From NCBI GenBank assembly GCA_047974415.1, contig JBKECH010000041.1, forward strand, positions 1 through 22,327: a stretch of 22,327 nt of DNA, read 5' to 3'. A program made the position numbers and the translations under genes. Below the pieces are notes generated by a model. The model worked only from the letters and a program-made list of their open reading frames with translations, did no database searches and had not been told where the DNA came from. Below, piece after piece: positions 22,168 to 22,327 of this stretch (its first letter is position 1; each line of letters opens with the position of its first letter). This DNA is from JBKEAJ01 sp047974415. Lineage in GTDB: Bacteria; Bacteroidota; Bacteroidia; Bacteroidales; Prolixibacteraceae.

Positions 22168-22327
22168 ATGGGTAAAAGTAATAATTTTATCGGACAGCCG
22201 ATATTAATCAATTGTTAAAGTTTATAGATAAAGGCGAAGTACGTCGTATTGCAAAGGCTCACAAAGCGGAACATTACGTCAAAAAGTTTAATACCTACCA
22301 TCATTTAGTAGTGATGCTATTTGTTTG
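22168..22327 (+). pseudogene. IS4-type transposase (DUF4372 N-terminus), frameshifted, partial
   Basis: From the ATG at 22168 the frame reads MGKSNNFIGQPIL and then stops at TAA 22216-22218. Beginning at 22209 in the next frame the sequence continues QLLKFIDKGEVRRIAKAH, KAEHYVKKFNTYHHLVVM, as in the DUF4372 N-terminal domain of IS4-family transposases (pattern GQPIxxQLLKxI). One base appears to be missing at about 22206-22208, where AAT would restore ILNQLLKF. The gene is therefore probably dead, unless translated by frameshifting, which I do not know for this IS group. The catalytic DDE domain lies beyond the edge. Confidence 0.7.

Larger units (their letters stand above)
22080..22327 (+). 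mobile_element. Left end of an IS4-type insertion sequence (continues past the right edge)
   Basis: The boundary is placed at about 22080 from the IS-end-like CTACTGTCCGGTTAAAAATT, followed by a 12-bp stem hairpin at 22101-22128 (one mismatch) and then the transposase start at 22168. The right end and target duplication lie outside the window, so the exact limit is unproven. Confidence 0.6.

Overview
The window reads as a housekeeping chromosomal region of a member of the Bacteroidota, most likely order Bacteroidales. The gene content fits: an ExbB / small membrane protein / ExbD / ExbD cluster, a PiT transporter with a long cytoplasmic tail, a short-type phosphatidylserine decarboxylase next to PssA, DUF5522, META-domain and other lipoproteins, and a four-helix-bundle protein. 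Start codons lack Shine-Dalgarno sequences. Several genes are preceded by the Bacteroidetes -7 box TAnnTTTG, best seen before tRNA-Leu, aspS, psd and trmH. The DNA is AT-rich. I cannot name the genus.

Layout. 1-489: start of a lipoprotein gene (minus strand, running off the left edge) with an in-frame TAG inside its signal peptide. 580-1182: riboflavin synthase (ribE). 1500-1581: tRNA-Leu(CAA) with promoter and bidirectional terminator. 1661-3922: phosphate transporter. 4461-7300: YifB/ComM-like AAA+ ATPase, then a LolC/E-type ABC permease, whose stop codon overlaps the stop of a convergent lytic transglycosylase (7297-8283). 8360-10692: ExbB/ExbD proton-motor operon. 11052-12800: aspS. 13155-14093: four-TM protein of unknown function. 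14234-15632: psd-pssA (phosphatidylethanolamine synthesis). 16114-16596: four-helix-bundle protein with an acidic tail. 16758-18092: nicotinamidase-like hydrolase plus CvpA-family protein. 18135-19418: MFS permease. 19657-20376: unknown lipoprotein. 20734-21467: TrmH-family RNA methyltransferase plus DUF5522 protein. 21476-21928: META-domain lipoprotein. 22080-22327: left end of an IS4-type element whose transposase is frameshifted near its start.

Most genes are unrelated housekeeping neighbours. Four pairs or groups look functionally linked or co-transcribed: exbB-hyp-exbD-exbD, psd-pssA, the hydrolase with cvpA, and trmH with the DUF5522 gene.

The most unusual feature lies between the genes. 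A diverged family of dispersed, partly palindromic elements recurs in many intergenic gaps (about 1221, 4190, 14137, 19521, 20600 and weaker traces near 12955, 16621, 21970). They share cores such as CGTGCTCCAATCTCTTC and TTTAACCCCGAATATACATT. No complete novel defence, biosynthetic or mobile system is visible.
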